Part shown: positions 62,175 through 64,000 of the stretch, one piece after another | Position numbering within the stretch: the first letter of the stretch is position 1 | Layout of the letters: the number at the start of each line of letters is the position of its first letter | Source: Siniperca chuatsi | Taxonomy: Eukaryota; Chordata; Actinopteri; Centrarchiformes; Sinipercidae | DNA: 64,000 nt | Direction of reading: 5' to 3' | NCBI RefSeq assembly: GCF_020085105.1 | Contig: NC_058062.1 | Coordinates: forward strand, 4,242,945 to 4,306,944 | Notes under the pieces: generated by a model | What the model saw: the letters and a program-made list of their open reading frames with translations, nothing else | What the model was told of the DNA's origin: nothing | The model's database searches: none | Program-made: the position numbers and the translations under genes

Positions 62175-63903
62175 ATGTCTTCAGATGAGGTGAGACGTCA
62201 TTTTGCTTCTTCCTGCTATTGTTCTTTCTTATGAAGTTAAAGATAAATATTACACATAAGAACATACAAAATGTATTTGTAATATTGTTGTTACAGACAT
62301 TTTCGCTGTGGGTTGAACTATTGTCCTTAGCATCACTGAAACATTGTTGTTGCTGAATTTAATTTTAATACTAGTTTCACTTATAAGATTGCTAATTTAT
62401 CCTCATAAAAATGTCTACTTAACTTAAGGTTTCTCTGCATTATACACCCTGTGTCTTGATGGTTTATTAACATTAATGCAAAAAAAATAAAATAAAATGA
62501 GGTGAGGTGAGGTGTTTATTTATTCTCCACCATTTCCCTGGCTCAGAGACAACTATGTGTCCTTGTGTTTTAGGATTTCTCTATAGTGATGAACAGCCAA
62601 CAGCCATCCGAGGACACCTTGGAGGGAGTCATGGCTTTAATCGCCAACTACAAGGTGCACTGAAACTCCTGTTTATCAGAGAACAGGGCGTAAAATATGA
62701 AATACAACATTGAAGCACTGAATGAAAACACAATGTACAGCTGTTGTTTTAGATAAATATATGTGACACTTAAATTAAATGTAGGAAATAAGTATACCAG
62801 AGTCGTGACTTACACAGATAAAAGGAGACTGAATTTATCTAAATGCCATATTCTATACATGCTTTAGGCTACTGTATGTATAAACAGTATAGTTAAGTTT
62901 GCTTATTGTCATTTGTTTACAAAGGCACTCTCAGTTTAAAAAACAAAAATTTAAATATACAGTATAATATTACAAATATACAGTATATAAAATATGCAAC
63001 TCACATATAGTGTGGACCATAAATACAAAATGTACACATTTATATAAAAATATATCGTATTTAATGGAAAATGTCAGTAGTAATATGGTTTTGAAAAACT
63101 CATGAATATGATCTTTGGAATTAAATTTAAATGATGTCAAAATGACACACTGACGGTAAATCCACTTTCTATTTAATTTCTTTAACCCCGTGAGATCCAC
63201 TCTTCAGTCCATCATTGCAAACTCATATCGGGAGACAAACCCACAGAACTCGCTAAATTTGATTTAAGTTCTCACAGTTTCCAAAGATGCCAAAATTGAC
63301 ATGTTGTAAACTACGAGGAAACTTCAAATCATGTGATTATTTCCATTTGATGTACAGCTTCAGCCTTATTGAATATGGCAACTTGGCTTTGAATACTCAG
63401 CATGGGCATAATCTGGCTGACAGAAAGTGCTTGAACAAAATGAAGACTAGAAGAAGAATATGACACTTCAGCATTAAATTAAACCTAGCTAGTTAAGGGG
63501 AAATTTAAGAGGAAAATTCAGTGGGTTTGTGGAGTACTCAAATCAAAATTCAAGTGGCGATCCCAAATTTTCCAAATATGCTAAAACATGTGAGGCAGAG
63601 TTTGGGGAAATGTGTATGGAAGGATGCACAGGAAGTCTTGTTTATTTTGTCTTACTTTAATAAAGTACTTTTATTTCTTGTACGTAGCAAAAACAGAACA
63701 GTAAAAAGAAAAAAAGTTAGTGAACGCAGCTTGTGTGTCCACAGAAAAAATATGAACAGCTGGTCCAGGAGCATAAGGAGCTGGCCGCCTGCAGAGACGA
63801 CCGGCGGGATCTGACTCAGCAGTTTAAGAAGCGCAGTGACAAACTGACCCAGGCTCTGAAAGACGACCAGCGCTCCTACAAAGACCAGCTCGAAGAAGAG
63901 ATG
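62175..63903 (+). CDS. ifi35: Interferon-induced 35 kDa protein-like (5' part)
   Basis: Start of a gene that continues beyond the window. A non-coding leader ends at 61832. Coding exons: 62175-62189 (MSSDE), 62574-62654 and 63745-63903, all phase 0 with GT-AG junctions. The 85 visible residues become strongly coiled-coil in the last exon (KYEQLVQEHKELAACRDD and on to DQLEEEM). IFI35 and its relative NMI start with a coiled coil before two NID domains, which are not in view. Three independent points support ifi35: rpl27 and IFI35 are neighbours in mammals, the orientation agrees, and a consensus ISRE sits at the promoter. The coiled coil alone is not diagnostic. Confidence 0.65.
62655..63744. 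other. Intron of the ifi35-like gene
   Basis: AT-rich intron with no recognised element; short open frames here have no support. Confidence 0.55.
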
Positions 63904-64000
63904 GTACGGCTCTTTTTTAAAAGTCCTCCTCTACTCTAAAAGTGTCTTTTTCTTATTGTCAGGCCACTTGGATGTTTGAGCTTCACTGTGCAGAATCATG

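Overview
The window is vertebrate nuclear DNA, almost certainly from a ray-finned (percomorph-type) fish. Genes have many short exons with GT-AG introns, there are long CA/GT, CT and TA microsatellites, and several dispersed repeat families typical of percomorph genomes recur throughout. No prokaryotic features were seen. Gene names rest on translated exons read by eye and compared with remembered family sequences; no search was run.

Layout. 1-9.0 kb is gene-free and repeat-rich. 9.0-12.5 kb is rpl3 (minus strand, 9 coding exons, 403 aa) with intronic box C/D snoRNAs (SNORD43, probable SNORD83). 14.4-22.1 kb is slc25a39 (minus strand, 11 coding exons, 353 aa), the mitochondrial glutathione carrier. 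It is divergent from the progranulin gene grna (plus strand, 23.6-35.7 kb), as SLC25A39 and GRN are neighbours in mammals. 38.6-43.9 kb is rundc1 and 47.4-50.5 kb is rpl27 (136 aa). At 61.8 kb begins the 5' part of an interferon-stimulated coiled-coil gene, probably ifi35, with a consensus ISRE at its first exon. The order rundc1-rpl27-ifi35 matches the mammalian BRCA1 neighbourhood.

Two intron-bearing transposase genes sit between rpl27 and the ifi35-like gene. One is a Ginger/GIN-type integrase element with inverted termini (51.27-54.85 kb). The other is a THAP-plus-DDE transposase gene (55.7-58.7 kb) with an open 467-codon frame over three exons, in which the third catalytic acidic residue is replaced by lysine.

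The most unusual structure is inside grna. A block of about 1.58 kb is present three times in tandem (28.0-32.75 kb). Each internal junction shares the 8-bp sequence AAACGGGG; one ancestral breakpoint lies in a MITE and the other in a granulin exon. The first two copies of that exon therefore run into a stop codon. Splice phases allow a full-length 739-aa progranulin only if the surplus exons are skipped; a prematurely ending 473-aa form and a 660-aa form lacking one exon are also in frame. Either this is a recent structural change creating new progranulin isoforms, or it is an assembly artefact.
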